The notes under the pieces were generated by a model that was given only the letters and a program-made list of their open reading frames with translations, was not told where the DNA came from and did not search any database. 39,356 bases of DNA, taken from the NCBI GenBank assembly GCA_003233345.1, contig QILK01000166.1:1-39356 (forward strand). The letters are read 5' to 3'. Of the stretch, positions 18,440 to 29,004 are shown one piece after another (position 1 is the stretch's first letter; each line of letters starts with the position of its first letter). Both the position numbers and the translations under genes were made by a program. The DNA is from Gammaproteobacteria bacterium (GTDB taxonomy: Bacteria; Pseudomonadota; Gammaproteobacteria; SZUA-21).

Positions 18440-18515
18440 GATAGTGAATACTTATTTAGTCGCTAGGGCAATGCCAGTAGTCTATGCAACTTATTTCTCG
18501 CTTATCGTCTGTTTC

Positions 18516-18674
18516 GTAGCCCGGACTTCGCGTAGCGAACGCCGGGAAAAATAACTTTTTTAAATTCAACCAGAATGCTGCAACCCTTGGTAGAGTGGGG
18601 GCACCGGGTATATACCGTTTTGTTGTCTTATCCTGTTCGTTTCCCCGGCGTTCGCTTCGCGAAGTCCGGGCTAC
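18516..18674. repeat. Inverted pair of REP-like palindromes
   Basis: Two 31-base arms, 18516-18546 (beginning GTAGCCCGGACTTCGCG) and 18644-18674 (ending CGAAGTCCGGGCTAC), are reverse complements with one mismatch, 97 bases apart. Each arm also folds on itself: CCCGG and TTCGC pair with GCGAA and CCGGG around a short loop. This is the layout of a bacterial REP/BIME-type doublet, which is mobilised by RAYT transposases in many gammaproteobacteria. No transposase gene is in the window. It fills the gap between the thioredoxin-TPR gene and rsmE and may act as a bidirectional mRNA end or stabiliser. Confidence 0.85.
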
Positions 18675-18683
18675 TTTCTTCGG

Positions 18684-19559
18684 TTAATATAATAATGATG
18701 CCATTTTTCGTCGGTAGCTGCTTACCAGGCTGCCCTGGTTTTCGAGTAGATTAAAGGTGTCGACCATTAATTGCTTAGCGATATTATCTTGAAAATTCTT
18801 ATCTGTAGTTAGAATGCGTAGTAAAATTTCCAGTGCTGTTTCATAGTGATCGTCAAGAAGATTGTAGGCGCTGGACCAAAGCAGTAGTTGAAGATTCTCC
18901 GGGTCAGGGGTGATCATTTTCAGCAATTCTGTTTGCGGCGGCGCATGAGCCAAAATGCGGCTGATTTTGATACGGGATAACATTTTTATCGCGTCGACTG
19001 AATGATGATCTTCAGTATTCAATGATTCTAAAATTTTACTGGCTTTATCCGGTTCATTCTGGTGACAATATATTTGTGCCATCAAGAGAATACAATCTTT
19101 ATTATAGTCTTTATTTTGATGGGCTAATTGAAGCGTTTCGAGCGCTTTATCATCATCACCAGATTGCAATAAGTCGGTGGCATTCTTTAGGGTATGATTA
19201 GTTTCATTTTCGTGATTTTTTTCAATATGCTGTTCTATCATTTCGCGGATAGCTGACTCAGCTTGCACACCCATAAACTCGTTAACCAACGCGCCTTTTT
19301 TAAAAAACTTGACGGTGGGCAGGCTCCTGACCTGAAAATGTGCGGCCAGTTCCTGGTTTGCATCACTGTTTACTTTGGCGAGTACAATTTCATTTGCATA
19401 TTCACCAGCGAGTTTTTCCAATATTGGAATTAAACTCTGGCACGGTTGACACCAGTCAGCCCAAAAATCGACTAGAATCAACTTTGTCATTGACGCATCA
19501 ATCACCCCAGTTTGAAAATTTTCCTGGGTGACATTGATGATGTTTGAAATAGTTGTCAT
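18684..19559 (-). CDS. cnoX: Thioredoxin domain-TPR protein (CnoX/YbbN type)
   Basis: 291 aa. A thioredoxin domain (about 10-115) with LVDFWADWCQPCQSLIPILE carries an intact C-Q-P-C active site and the cis-Pro loop VRSLPTVKFFKKG. It is followed by TPR-like helices (about 125-285: LQSGDDDKALETLQLAHQN, then NEPDKASKILESLNTEDHHS). This is the CnoX/YbbN architecture, a holdase and redox chaperone that hands clients to GroEL or DnaK. E. coli CnoX lacks the first cysteine, whereas this one keeps both, so thiol exchange is plausible. The gene begins 9 bases after metF with a weak ribosome site and is probably the last gene of the metK-ahcY-metF unit. Confidence 0.9.
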   Translation of the reverse strand: MTTISNIINVTQENFQTGVIDASMTKLILVDFWADWCQPCQSLIPILEKLAGEYANEIVLAKVNSDANQELAAHFQVRSLPTVKFFKKGALVNEFMGVQAESAIREMIEQHIEKNHENETNHTLKNATDLLQSGDDDKALETLQLAHQNKDYNKDCILLMAQIYCHQNEPDKASKILESLNTEDHHSVDAIKMLSRIKISRILAHAPPQTELLKMITPDPENLQLLLWSSAYNLLDDHYETALEILLRILTTDKNFQDNIAKQLMVDTFNLLENQGSLVSSYRRKMASLLY

Positions 19560-19568
19560 GTTAATTAG

Positions 19569-20420
19569 TTACTTTGACAGGTTCAGATTGTCCCAAATGG
19601 CTTTAACGGCTTGAGACTGATTCATCGTGTAAAAATGAAGGCCAGGACAACCGTTCGAAAGCAGGGTGTCACATAAACGGGTAACGACTTCTTCTCCAAA
19701 CTGGACAATAGAGGCCTTGTCGTCACCGTATCCTTGTAACCTTTTTCGAACCCAGCGTGGTATTTCTGCACCACACATATCTGAAAAACGTGATAACTGC
19801 ATATAGTTAGTGATCGGCATAATGCCAGGCGTTATGGGTATTGTCAGGCCTGCCTTTTCACAGTCATCAGTAAATCTAAAATAGGCATCTGCATTATAGA
19901 AGTATTGGGTGATAGCCGAATTTGCGCCAGCATCGACTTTTGCCTTGAAGTTTTTAATATCATCTTCAGGTGAAAGGGCTTGCGGATGAAACTCGGGATA
20001 GGCCGCCACTTCGATAAAAAATTTTTCACCCGTTTGCTCGCGAATAAAGGCCACCAGTTCGTTCGCGTGGCTGAATTCCCCGGCTTCCTGCATTCCTGAA
20101 GGCATGTCACCTCGTAATGCAACCAGTCGATGGATTCCCGCATCAACGTATCGGTTTAATAACCGTAGAATATTGTCTTTTGTCGAGCCGATGCAGGACA
20201 GGTGCGGTGCAGCCTCATGGTTTTTTTTCTTGATTTCAACGATGGTTTCGTAGGTACCATCCTGAGTACTGCCACCTGCTCCAAAGGTAACCGAAAAATA
20301 TTCCGGCTTGAGTTTTCCTAACGCGTCAAGCGCGGTGTAGAGCTTTGCAGACCCTTTATCGGTTTTTGGTGGAAAGAACTCAAAGCTAAATGATTTGCTA
20401 TTTGTGTTTTTTATAGTCAT
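19569..20420 (-). CDS. metF: 5,10-methylenetetrahydrofolate reductase
   Basis: FAD-dependent reduction of 5,10-methylene-THF to 5-methyl-THF, the methyl donor for methionine synthase. 283 aa, as expected for bacterial MetF. Visible are SFEFFPPKTDKGSAKLYTAL with the catalytic Glu of F-E-F-F-P-P-K at the N-terminus, FSVTFGAGGSTQDGTYETIV, LVALRGDMPSGMQEAGEFSH (R-G-D flavin site), AAYPEFHPQA, and ITQYFYNADAYFRFTDDCEK. It lies downstream of ahcY, separated by a 77-base gap containing a hairpin. Confidence 0.97.
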   Translation of the reverse strand: MTIKNTNSKSFSFEFFPPKTDKGSAKLYTALDALGKLKPEYFSVTFGAGGSTQDGTYETIVEIKKKNHEAAPHLSCIGSTKDNILRLLNRYVDAGIHRLVALRGDMPSGMQEAGEFSHANELVAFIREQTGEKFFIEVAAYPEFHPQALSPEDDIKNFKAKVDAGANSAITQYFYNADAYFRFTDDCEKAGLTIPITPGIMPITNYMQLSRFSDMCGAEIPRWVRKRLQGYGDDKASIVQFGEEVVTRLCDTLLSNGCPGLHFYTMNQSQAVKAIWDNLNLSK

Positions 20421-20448
20421 AGGTAAGTGTTGTGAAAAATATTAATAA

Positions 20449-20481
20449 TGCCAAAACAGAGAAAGCATTTCTATTTTGGCA
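20449..20481 (-). terminator. Hairpin between ahcY and metF, possible attenuator
   Basis: An imperfect inverted repeat TGCCAAAA...TTTTGGCA with an additional inner GAAA/TTTC pairing lies in the 77-base ahcY-metF gap. On the minus strand it is followed by TTATTAATATTTTT, a loose T-rich tract. It could be a weak terminator or processing site that lowers metF expression relative to ahcY. The stem is AT-rich and of modest strength. Confidence 0.4.
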
Positions 20482-20497
20482 GTGTTGGATTGTTGGC

Positions 20498-21808
20498 TTA
20501 ATAACGATAAATTTCCGCTTTGTAAGGGCCGTTAACATCCAGTCCCAGATAGTCGGCTTGTTTTGTCGTCAGCGAGGTAAGCTGGACACCGATTTTCTGT
20601 AAATGCAAGCGAGCGACTTTTTCATCTAAGTTCTTGGGTAACACATACACCTTGTTTTCATACTTGCCTGGGTTATTAAACAACTCAATTTGAGCGATGA
20701 CCTGATTGGTAAATGACGCAGACATAACAAAGCTCGGATGACCCGTTGCGCAACCGAGGTTAACCAATCGTCCTTCTGCCAGCACAATAATACGTTTACC
20801 ATCAGGAAAGATTACATGATGTACTTGCGGTTTGATTTCATCCCACTGGTACTTGCGGATTGAACCAATGTCGATTTCAGAATCAAAGTGACCGATATTG
20901 CATACAATCGCTTCGTTCTTCATTTGTAACATATGATCATGGGTAATGACGTCGACATTACCTGTTGTCGTCACAAAAATATCACCTTGTGAAGCGATAT
21001 CGTCCATTTTAACGACGCGGTATCCTTCCATGGCGGCTTGTAATGCACAGATTGGATCAATCTCAGTTACCCAAACAGTAGCGCCCATACCACGGTAGGC
21101 CTGCGCACAACCTTTACCGACATCACCATAACCGAGGACTACGCAAATTTTACCGGCAATCATCACATCCGTCGCACGTTTAATGCCATCGAGTAATGAC
21201 TCGCGGCACCCGTATAGATTATCAAATTTTGATTTGGTGACGGAATCATTGACGTTAATGGCAGGCGTTTTTAATTCACCTTTAGCTGCCATTTCATTAA
21301 GGCGATGAACACCCGTTGTCGTTTCTTCAGAAAGTCCTTTGACGTCATTTAATAGCTCGGGATATTTTTCATGCATCATTAACGTCAGGTCACCGCCATC
21401 ATCAAGAATCAGATTGGGACGCCAGCCATTGGGGCCAAAAATAGTTTGCTCTATACACCAGTTGGCTTCCTCTTCGGTTTCACCTTTCCAGGCAAAAACG
21501 GGAATATCCTGGACGGCTATTGCCGCCGCCGCATGATCTTGTGTCGAAAAAATATTACAAGATGACCAGCGGACTTCTGCACCAAGATCAATTAGTGTTT
21601 CGATTAAAACAGCTGTCTGGATGGTCATATGCAAGCAGCCAGCAATACGTGCACCCTTTAGCGGGGACTTTCCCTTGTATTCTTCGCGCAAAGCCATTAA
21701 ACCAGGCATTTCCGATTCGGCGATGCTGATTTCTTTTTTGCCCCATACGGCGCCATTGATATCAGCTACTTTATAGTCCGGGCTTAAATTTTCAACCGGT
21801 TGGTTCAT
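20498..21808 (-). CDS. ahcY: Adenosylhomocysteinase (SAH hydrolase)
   Basis: NAD-dependent reversible hydrolysis of S-adenosylhomocysteine to adenosine and homocysteine, relieving product inhibition of methyltransferases. 436 aa. The family signatures are [40 protein letters not shown] (substrate/NAD hinge lysine), [20 protein letters not shown] (NAD GxGxxG fold), [13 protein letters not shown], and the C-terminal YKAEIYRY whose Lys-Tyr closes the NAD site. An AGGAG lies just before the ATG, 28 bases after metK. Using AhcY instead of the Pfs/LuxS route separates this organism from enteric bacteria. Confidence 0.98.
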   Translation of the reverse strand: MNQPVENLSPDYKVADINGAVWGKKEISIAESEMPGLMALREEYKGKSPLKGARIAGCLHMTIQTAVLIETLIDLGAEVRWSSCNIFSTQDHAAAAIAVQDIPVFAWKGETEEEANWCIEQTIFGPNGWRPNLILDDGGDLTLMMHEKYPELLNDVKGLSEETTTGVHRLNEMAAKGELKTPAINVNDSVTKSKFDNLYGCRESLLDGIKRATDVMIAGKICVVLGYGDVGKGCAQAYRGMGATVWVTEIDPICALQAAMEGYRVVKMDDIASQGDIFVTTTGNVDVITHDHMLQMKNEAIVCNIGHFDSEIDIGSIRKYQWDEIKPQVHHVIFPDGKRIIVLAEGRLVNLGCATGHPSFVMSASFTNQVIAQIELFNNPGKYENKVYVLPKNLDEKVARLHLQKIGVQLTSLTTKQADYLGLDVNGPYKAEIYRY

Positions 21809-21836
21809 TCCGATTCTCCTGTTCTTAATATTAAAA

Positions 21837-23003
21837 TTAGTTTACTAGACCTGCTTCCATTTTTAGTGCTTCAGCTTTGTCGGTTTTTTCCCAACTGAAA
21901 TCAGTTTCGGTTCGGCCAAAATGACCATAGCTTGCAGTCTGTTTATAGATTGGGCGTAGCAAATCGAGCATAGTTACCATGCCTTTTGGACGTAAATCAA
22001 ACTGATCACGTACCAACTGAATAATTTTATGCTCATCGATATGTGCGGTGCCAAATGTTTCAACGCTGATCGAGGTTGGATCGGCAACCCCAATAGCATA
22101 GGATACTTGTATCTCACACCGATCGGCCAGACCGGCGGCAACGATATTCTTGGCAACATAGCGACCTGCGTAAGCCGCAGAGCGGTCGACTTTTGATGGA
22201 TCCTTACCTGAGAAGGCACCACCGCCGTGGCGTGCCATGCCACCATAGGTATCGACAATAATCTTTCGGCCGGTTAAACCACAATCGCCAACCGGTCCAC
22301 CAATCACAAAACGCCCGGTTGGATTGATATAATAACGGGTTTTTGCATCCAGCCATTCAGAAGGTAATACTTTATCAATAATTTCTTCACGCACGCCCTC
22401 GATGATATCTTTATTACTTACATCCGGGTCATGTTGTGTTGATAATACAACAGCGTCTACGCCGACCGGTTTATTATTTTTATAACGAAAGGTAACCTGG
22501 CTTTTAGCATCAGGGCGAAGCCATGGCAAAATGCCCTGTTTTCTAACGTCTGCCTGTCTTTTTACCAAACGGTGTGCGTAAGTGATTGGCGCTGGCATCA
22601 AGACATCGGTTTCATTGCTGGCATAACCAAACATTAAACCCTGGTCGCCGGCCCCTTGCTCATGGCCGCTGGTTTCATCCACACCCAAGGCGATATCGGG
22701 TGATTGCTTGCCAATACCATTTAAGACAGCACAGGATTCCCAGTCAAATCCCATGTCTGAATGGTTATAGCCAATTTCCTTAACCGTTTCTCTGACAATG
22801 GCCTCAAGGTCTACCCATGCTGTCGTAGTGATTTCTCCTGCGACCAATACCATGCCGGTTTTCACCAGTGTTTCACAGGCAACCCTTGCCTGGGTATCTT
22901 CTTTCAGGATCGCATCAAGTACGGCGTCAGATATTTGATCAGCCACTTTATCGGGATGTCCCTCGGACACCGATTCTGAAGTAAAGAGATTTTCATTTTC
23001 CAT
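21837..23003 (-). CDS. metK: S-adenosylmethionine synthetase
   Basis: Makes SAM from methionine and ATP. 388 aa. Signatures are [20 protein letters not shown] at the N-terminus, [12 protein letters not shown] (PROSITE-type motif, about residues 117-128), [20 protein letters not shown], and [20 protein letters not shown]. The RBS TTAGGAAG precedes the ATG. First gene of the minus-strand methyl-cycle operon metK-ahcY-metF-cnoX. I looked upstream for a SAM or SAH riboswitch and could not recognise one. Confidence 0.98.
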   Translation of the reverse strand: MENENLFTSESVSEGHPDKVADQISDAVLDAILKEDTQARVACETLVKTGMVLVAGEITTTAWVDLEAIVRETVKEIGYNHSDMGFDWESCAVLNGIGKQSPDIALGVDETSGHEQGAGDQGLMFGYASNETDVLMPAPITYAHRLVKRQADVRKQGILPWLRPDAKSQVTFRYKNNKPVGVDAVVLSTQHDPDVSNKDIIEGVREEIIDKVLPSEWLDAKTRYYINPTGRFVIGGPVGDCGLTGRKIIVDTYGGMARHGGGAFSGKDPSKVDRSAAYAGRYVAKNIVAAGLADRCEIQVSYAIGVADPTSISVETFGTAHIDEHKIIQLVRDQFDLRPKGMVTMLDLLRPIYKQTASYGHFGRTETDFSWEKTDKAEALKMEAGLVN

Positions 23004-23253
23004 AAATTCTTCCTAATACAAGCATTTAGTTTGTTAATGGGCGAGCATAATAAACTGCTAAAAAAATAAAGGGACTTATTCTAACGTTTTTCCAATTTTA
23101 ATGCATATAAATATTGGTCTTTATGTTCATTCTGTGGATTTATCGTCAAACTAATTATACAGGCTAGTCGTAAGGATATAGAAACTCTTTGATCTTACTT
23201 GTTTTGTTGATAGATTATCACCTTGTTAATTGGAAATTTATCGGAGAAAGCAT
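23004..23253. promoter_or_regulatory. Divergent promoter region metK / redoxin
   Basis: A 250-base AT-rich gap between divergent genes, expected to hold both promoters. No convincing riboswitch fold or strong inverted repeat is seen. The GGAGAAA at 23243-23249 is the ribosome site of the redoxin gene, and AGGAAG near 23015 (minus strand) that of metK. Confidence 0.4.
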
Positions 23254-23814
23254 ATGGTTAGTTTGGAAACCCCTGTTTGTGACTTTAATGCTAACGCTAT
23301 TGAGTTTAGCCTACCGGGTGTTGATGGCAAGCAATGGACACTTGAGCAATGCAAGGGGACAAAAGGTTTGCTAGTAATGTTTATTTGTAATCATTGTCCC
23401 TATGTCAAAGCGGTTCGTGACCGCCTTATTCGCGATACTAATGAATTGCTGCCATTGGGGATAAACAGTGTTGCCATCATGTCTAATGATACCGCTAACT
23501 ATCCGGAAGATTCGTTTGCAAATATGCAAGCAACAGCAGAGGAATTTTCTTATTCGTTTCCCTATTTGCTTGATGAAACCCAAGCTGTAGCAAAAGCGTA
23601 TGGGGCTGTTTGTACGCCTGATTTTTTCGGATATAATGCTGAATTAAAACTTCAGTATCGTGGGCGTCTTGATGCGAGTCGCAAGGAAACAGCCGATAAT
23701 GCCAATCGGGACTTGTTTGCGGCTATGAAATTGGTCGCTACAAGTGGAAAAGGGCCTGCGGAGCAGATACCGAGTATAGGATGCTCCATCAAATGGAAAG
23801 AAGATATGTCTTAA
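23254..23814 (+). CDS. Thioredoxin-fold redoxin (peroxiredoxin-like, PRX_like1 type)
   Basis: 186 aa from the ATG at 23254, which has GGAGA at proper distance; an in-frame TTG at 23230 would add eight residues. The AhpC/TSA-like fold shows FSLPGVDGKQWTLEQCKGTK, GLLVMFICNHCPYVKAVRDR (the N-H-C-P-Y-V-K motif characteristic of this redoxin subfamily), INSVAIMSNDTANYPEDSF, LLDETQAVAKAYGAVCTPDF and LQYRGRLDASR. The motif has a single Cys at the position where thioredoxins carry C-x-x-C. The role is presumably thiol redox or peroxide handling; the substrate is unknown. It is a single-gene unit, divergent from metK. Confidence 0.88.
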   Translation: MVSLETPVCDFNANAIEFSLPGVDGKQWTLEQCKGTKGLLVMFICNHCPYVKAVRDRLIRDTNELLPLGINSVAIMSNDTANYPEDSFANMQATAEEFSYSFPYLLDETQAVAKAYGAVCTPDFFGYNAELKLQYRGRLDASRKETADNANRDLFAAMKLVATSGKGPAEQIPSIGCSIKWKEDMS

Positions 23815-23885
23815 TCATTTTGCTGCGTTAGTAACATTGTTAGCAACCTCTTGTTATGCAAAAACTTAAAAAGAATCACAATGCA

Positions 23886-23968
23886 GCGACCGTCTGGGCC
23901 TTACCCTCTTTTTTCGCGACTGAGCCACAGTGTGGAGTGAAAAAAGAGGGTAAGGCCCAGACGGTCGC
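23886..23968. repeat. Long perfect inverted repeat (30-base arms)
   Basis: The left arm starts GCGACCGTCTGGGCCTTACC and ends in TTTTTTC; the right arm is its exact reverse complement, starting GAAAAAAGAGGG and ending CGGTCGC. The stem is 30 bp (32 with one G-T pair) around a loop of about 20 bases that itself contains CCACA-G-TGTGG. It begins 72 bases after the redoxin stop. No T-tract follows either side, so it is not a classical terminator; it looks like a small palindromic mobile or structural element. Confidence 0.85.
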
Positions 23969-24280
23969 GGATAATTCCGACTTAAACAATAAAATAGCAT
24001 TAATCTCAAAGCCCTAAACCGCTTTTTGACTCACTAAGCCATTGCTTAAAAAAACATAAAATTGGTGGGGAGCTTAGGGATAGGTCGCCATCATTATTAT
24101 AACAATTAGTAATTGTAGTATTTATTATATTTTGGCTGACTCAAGCTCAAAATCGCTAATTATCTTAGTGATCTGCAGATCGATATAGTAACTTCAATTT
24201 ATCAATAACTTAGGACGCCTCTTTTTCGGCACAATCAAAAAGCTTGTCCCGCTATCGGCTAAAGCATATCGGAAATTTAG

Positions 24281-24523
24281 TCATTCATTAAAAAAGTCGT
24301 TGATGTTAGGAGTAATTTTTATTGCCGAATGTTGAGAAGTAGGGGAGAATATGTTGTCTTGGGATCGTATTAGTAATTTCCTGTGAATTAAATTCATGGG
24401 CTGTGATTTCTGTTGTTTCTGCCACAGAAATTTGATTATTTGAATAGTCAAAAAAATACTAGAGAATATTATAAGAACTAATATTTCGTGTAAATTCAGA
24501 GTAGGTCCCAGTAACTTCTCCAA
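24281..24523 (-). CDS. Possible small single-pass membrane protein (weak)
   Basis: An 80-codon open frame beginning with TTG at 24523. Residues about 12-34 (HEILVLIIFSSIFLTIQIIK) form a convincing hydrophobic segment, followed by a basic-polar tail. No Shine-Dalgarno is visible, no in-frame ATG precedes the hydrophobic part, and the surrounding DNA is AT-rich, which favours chance hydrophobic frames. I do not recognise a family. Listed because nothing else occupies the stretch. Confidence 0.2.
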   Translation of the reverse strand: MEKLLGPTLNLHEILVLIIFSSIFLTIQIIKFLWQKQQKSQPMNLIHRKLLIRSQDNIFSPTSQHSAIKITPNINDFFNE

Positions 24524-24649
24524 ACCGAATTAAATGGGTGTTGAGTAACTCAGCTCCCAGATTTTTATTTTAGCAGCCTTTAGTCATCAGTGAGGCAGAC
24601 GATGGACGACAGTAGCAGAATTCAAAACATTAATGATAGGAGTGTAGGT

Positions 24650-26635
24650 ATGCCATCTCGCAAAGAGCTAGCGAACGCAATACGCGCGTTGAGTATGGAT
24701 GCAGTACAAAAAGCCAATTCCGGACACCCAGGCGCGCCAATGGGTATGGCCGATATTGCCGAAGTATTGTGGAATGATTATTTAAAACATAATCCTTCCA
24801 GTCCTAAGTGGGTTGATCGTGACCGATTTGTGTTGTCGAACGGTCATGGATCTATGCTGATCTATTCGTTACTGCATTTATCGGGTTATGAGCTTCCTAT
24901 TGAAGAGATCAAAAAATTTCGCCAATTGCACTCAATGACACCAGGACATCCTGAATACGGTTATGCACCGGGCATCGAAACCACCACGGGACCCTTAGGT
25001 CAGGGGATCACCAATGCCGTTGGTATGGCGATTGCTGAAAGAACATTGGCTGGTCAGTTTAATCGTGACAAATTTCCTATCGTCGATCATAACACCTGGG
25101 TGTTTCTCGGTGACGGTTGCTTGATGGAAGGTATTTCCCATGAAGCCTGTTCACTCGCGGGGACGATGAAACTGGGTAAGCTGATTGCTTTTTATGATGA
25201 TAATGGTATTTCCATTGATGGTGAAGTGGAAGGCTGGTTTACCGACAATACGCCGCAACGATTTGAAGCTTATGGTTGGCACGTTATTCCTCTAGTCGAT
25301 GGACACGATGCGGACGCAATCAAGGCGGCAATCGACGCTGCAAAAGCTGAGACGGGAAAGCCAACGTTAATTTGTTGCCAAACAGTCATTGGTTGGGGCT
25401 CACCAAACAAAGCGGGCAAAGAAGAATGTCATGGTGCCGCGTTGGGTGAAGATGAAGTGGCGGCGACCCGTAAGAATATTGGCTGGGATTTTGATCCATT
25501 TGTTATTCCACAAGAATACTATGATGGTTGGAATGCACGTGAATCTGGCGGAAAAAACGAGGAAGAGTGGAACGCACTTTTTGACGACTACAAAAAAGCG
25601 CATCCGGATCTGGCCGCAGAATTTGCAAGGCGCTCCAGTGGTGAGCTACCGGCAGACTGGGAAGAAAAGTCCAATGCGTTTATTGATTCTGTCGATAAGG
25701 CGGCTGCCTCAATTCCAAGTCGTAAAGCGTCGCAGAATTCGCTAAATGGATATGGCCCATTGCTACCGGATTTGTTGGGTGGTTCAGCTGACCTGGCCGG
25801 TTCCAATCTGACTATCTGGTCTGGCTCAAAAGATGTCAATGCGGAAGGTTGTGATGGTAACTATATTTATTATGGTGTACGTGAATTTGGAATGTCAGCA
25901 ATCATGAATGGTATTACCTTGCACGGTGGGTTTATTCCTTACGGTGCAACCTTCCTTATGTTCTCTGAATATGCCAGAAATGCATTGCGCATGGCCGCAC
26001 TCATGAAAATTCAAAGTGTCTTTGTTTATACCCATGATTCGATTGGTCTGGGAGAAGATGGCCCGACCCATCAAGGCGTTGAGCAAACGGCAACATTACG
26101 TATGATACCTAATATGAATGTATGGCGTCCTGCGGATGCAGTCGAATCGGCAATCGCTTGGAAAATGGCGATACAACGCAAGGCAGGCCCGAGCTGTCTG
26201 GTCTTTTCAAGGCAAAATCTGGATCACCAGACAAGAACTGCCGAGCAAAGAAAAAATATCGAACGTGGTGGTTATATCTTAAAAGACAGTGATGGTACAC
26301 CTGATGTCATCATCATTGCGACGGGTTCGGAAGTCGGTCTGGCGATGCAGGCTGCGAACGAGATTGGTAGTAAAGTGCGTGTTGTTTCCATGCCGAGTAC
26401 CAACGTATTTGATGCCCAGGATGATGAGTACAAAGAATCCGTATTACCTTCAAATGTTATCAAACGTGTTTCTATCGAAGCGGGTGTAACCGGCTTCTGG
26501 GGCAAATATGTTGGTTTTGCTGGAAAGTCGATTGGCGTTGATACGTTTGGTGAATCGGCGCCTGCGCCTGCCGTTTTTGAGTACTTTGGTATTACCTTGA
26601 GTAATGTGGTCAAAACGGTTAAAGCATTAGGTTAA
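24650..26635 (+). CDS. tkt: Transketolase
   Basis: TPP-dependent transfer of two-carbon units in the pentose phosphate or Calvin cycle. From the ATG at 24650 it is 661 aa and starts [20 protein letters not shown], nearly the enteric TktA start; GGAG precedes it by seven bases. An in-frame ATG at 24602 with its own GAGG site would add 16 residues, so the start is likely but not certain. Motifs are [37 protein letters not shown], the TPP motif [13 protein letters not shown] with later DDNGISIDG, and the pyrimidine-domain [14 protein letters not shown]. First gene of tkt-gap-pgk-pyk-fba. Confidence 0.97.
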   Translation: MPSRKELANAIRALSMDAVQKANSGHPGAPMGMADIAEVLWNDYLKHNPSSPKWVDRDRFVLSNGHGSMLIYSLLHLSGYELPIEEIKKFRQLHSMTPGHPEYGYAPGIETTTGPLGQGITNAVGMAIAERTLAGQFNRDKFPIVDHNTWVFLGDGCLMEGISHEACSLAGTMKLGKLIAFYDDNGISIDGEVEGWFTDNTPQRFEAYGWHVIPLVDGHDADAIKAAIDAAKAETGKPTLICCQTVIGWGSPNKAGKEECHGAALGEDEVAATRKNIGWDFDPFVIPQEYYDGWNARESGGKNEEEWNALFDDYKKAHPDLAAEFARRSSGELPADWEEKSNAFIDSVDKAAASIPSRKASQNSLNGYGPLLPDLLGGSADLAGSNLTIWSGSKDVNAEGCDGNYIYYGVREFGMSAIMNGITLHGGFIPYGATFLMFSEYARNALRMAALMKIQSVFVYTHDSIGLGEDGPTHQGVEQTATLRMIPNMNVWRPADAVESAIAWKMAIQRKAGPSCLVFSRQNLDHQTRTAEQRKNIERGGYILKDSDGTPDVIIIATGSEVGLAMQAANEIGSKVRVVSMPSTNVFDAQDDEYKESVLPSNVIKRVSIEAGVTGFWGKYVGFAGKSIGVDTFGESAPAPAVFEYFGITLSNVVKTVKALG

Positions 26636-26659
26636 CTATTTTTATAAGTAATAAAGTGA

Positions 26660-27671
<1,012 letters not shown>

Positions 27672-27683
27672 ATAAGTAATTTT

Positions 27684-27710
27684 ACTACAGCGGCGATTCG
27701 TCGCTGTAGT
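27684..27710 (+). terminator. Hairpin in the gap-pgk gap
   Basis: ACTACAGCG and CGCTGTAGT form a perfect 9-bp stem around GCGATTCGT, beginning 12 bases after the gap stop. The sequence after it on the plus strand is GAATAATAATGG, not a T-tract, so strong intrinsic termination is unlikely. A role in mRNA end protection or differential expression of gap and pgk is an inference. Confidence 0.5.
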
Positions 27711-27808
27711 GAATAATAATGGAAGATGCTAAATATAAGCTAAGCCTCTGATACTAAACGTCAGACGGTTTTATTTATATTTAATATTTTAGTTTGTAGG
27801 AGTGTTTC

Positions 27809-28990
27809 ATGTCTGTAATTAAAATGACTGATCTGGATTTATCTGCCAAGCGTGTATTGATTCGTGAAGACCTGAATGTGCCAATTAAAGATGGTAAAGT
27901 TACCAGCGACAAGCGTATAAGAGCCAGTTTGCCAACGATTCAACTTGCCGCCAAAGCCGGTGCCAAAGTCATGTTGATGTCGCATCTGCGTCGGCCAACT
28001 GAAGGCGAATATGATGACCAGTTTAGTCTTAAACCGATTGCGGATCACCTTTCAAATTTATTAGGCAAAGAAGTCAAACTGGTCAAGAGCTGGTTGGATG
28101 GTGTAGGCGATATGCAAAATGGTGATGTGGTTTTATGCGAAAACGTTCGTTTCAATGTAGGTGAGAAAAATAATGATGATGTTCTTTCAAAAAAAATGGC
28201 AGCATTATGTGATATTTATGTGATGGATGCCTTTGGAACAGCACACCGTGCGCAAGCGTCTACACATGGTGTTGCCAAGTATGCGCCAATTGCCTGCGCG
28301 GGCCCGTTGCTGGCGGGTGAGTTAGAGGCATTGGCAAAAGCACTGGATAACCCCGCACGGCCAATGGTTGCCATTGTTGGTGGTTCTAAAGTATCAACGA
28401 AGCTTACTGTGCTTGAGAGTTTATCAAAAGTAGTGGATCAATTGATTGTCGGTGGTGGTATTGCTAATACGTTTATTGCGGCGGATGAACATCAGGTCGG
28501 AAAATCGCTTTATGAAAAAGATTTGATAGAAACTGCGAAAAAACTGAAAGAAGATGCCAAGACAAATGGTCGTGATATTCCCTCAACAGAAGACGTTGTC
28601 GTTGCTAAAAAATATAGCGAGAGCGCACAAGCCACGCTAAAAAATGTAACGGACGTTTCCGATGATGACATGATATTTGATATTGGACCAGAAACAGCAA
28701 AAAAACTTGCCGAGATTATAAAAAATGCAGGCACCGTGGTCTGGAATGGCCCCGTAGGCGTTTTTGAGTTTGATCAATTTGCAGAAGGTACCAAAGCAGT
28801 CTCAATGGCGATCGCCGAAAGTCCAGCGTTTTCTATTGCCGGCGGCGGCGATACGCTTGCTGCGGTCGATAAATATAATATTGCCGACAAAATTTCGTAT
28901 ATTTCCACCGGTGGCGGCGCGTTTCTGGAGTTTTTGGAAGGCAAAAAATTACCCGCCGTTGAAATTCTTGAACAACGTGCAAACCAATAA
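27809..28990 (+). CDS. pgk: Phosphoglycerate kinase
   Basis: Reversible phosphate transfer between 1,3-bisphosphoglycerate and ADP. 393 aa, usual for bacteria. Visible are [91 protein letters not shown] and the nucleotide-site [15 protein letters not shown]. One oddity is [17 protein letters not shown]: the nearly invariant S-H-x-G-R-P has Arg in place of Gly. GTAGGAG precedes the ATG at 27809. Confidence 0.97.
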   Translation: MSVIKMTDLDLSAKRVLIREDLNVPIKDGKVTSDKRIRASLPTIQLAAKAGAKVMLMSHLRRPTEGEYDDQFSLKPIADHLSNLLGKEVKLVKSWLDGVGDMQNGDVVLCENVRFNVGEKNNDDVLSKKMAALCDIYVMDAFGTAHRAQASTHGVAKYAPIACAGPLLAGELEALAKALDNPARPMVAIVGGSKVSTKLTVLESLSKVVDQLIVGGGIANTFIAADEHQVGKSLYEKDLIETAKKLKEDAKTNGRDIPSTEDVVVAKKYSESAQATLKNVTDVSDDDMIFDIGPETAKKLAEIIKNAGTVVWNGPVGVFEFDQFAEGTKAVSMAIAESPAFSIAGGGDTLAAVDKYNIADKISYISTGGGAFLEFLEGKKLPAVEILEQRANQ

Positions 28991-29004
28991 CCAGGTAAAT
29001 AATC

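Larger units (their letters stand above)
23815..24649. other. Gene-poor region between redoxin gene and tkt
   Basis: About 830 AT-rich bases. It holds the long inverted repeat at 23886-23968, one weak minus-strand open frame (24281-24523), and near tkt an 11-base palindrome TGAGTAACTCA at 24542-24552 that could be an operator. The tkt promoter must lie here. I saw no other coding sequence or structured RNA. Confidence 0.5.

Noticed and set aside
23004-23120. Possible SAM or SAH riboswitch before metK
   Set aside because: No recognisable conserved core or multi-helix pattern; the region is simply AT-rich, and ahcY itself has only 28 bases upstream.
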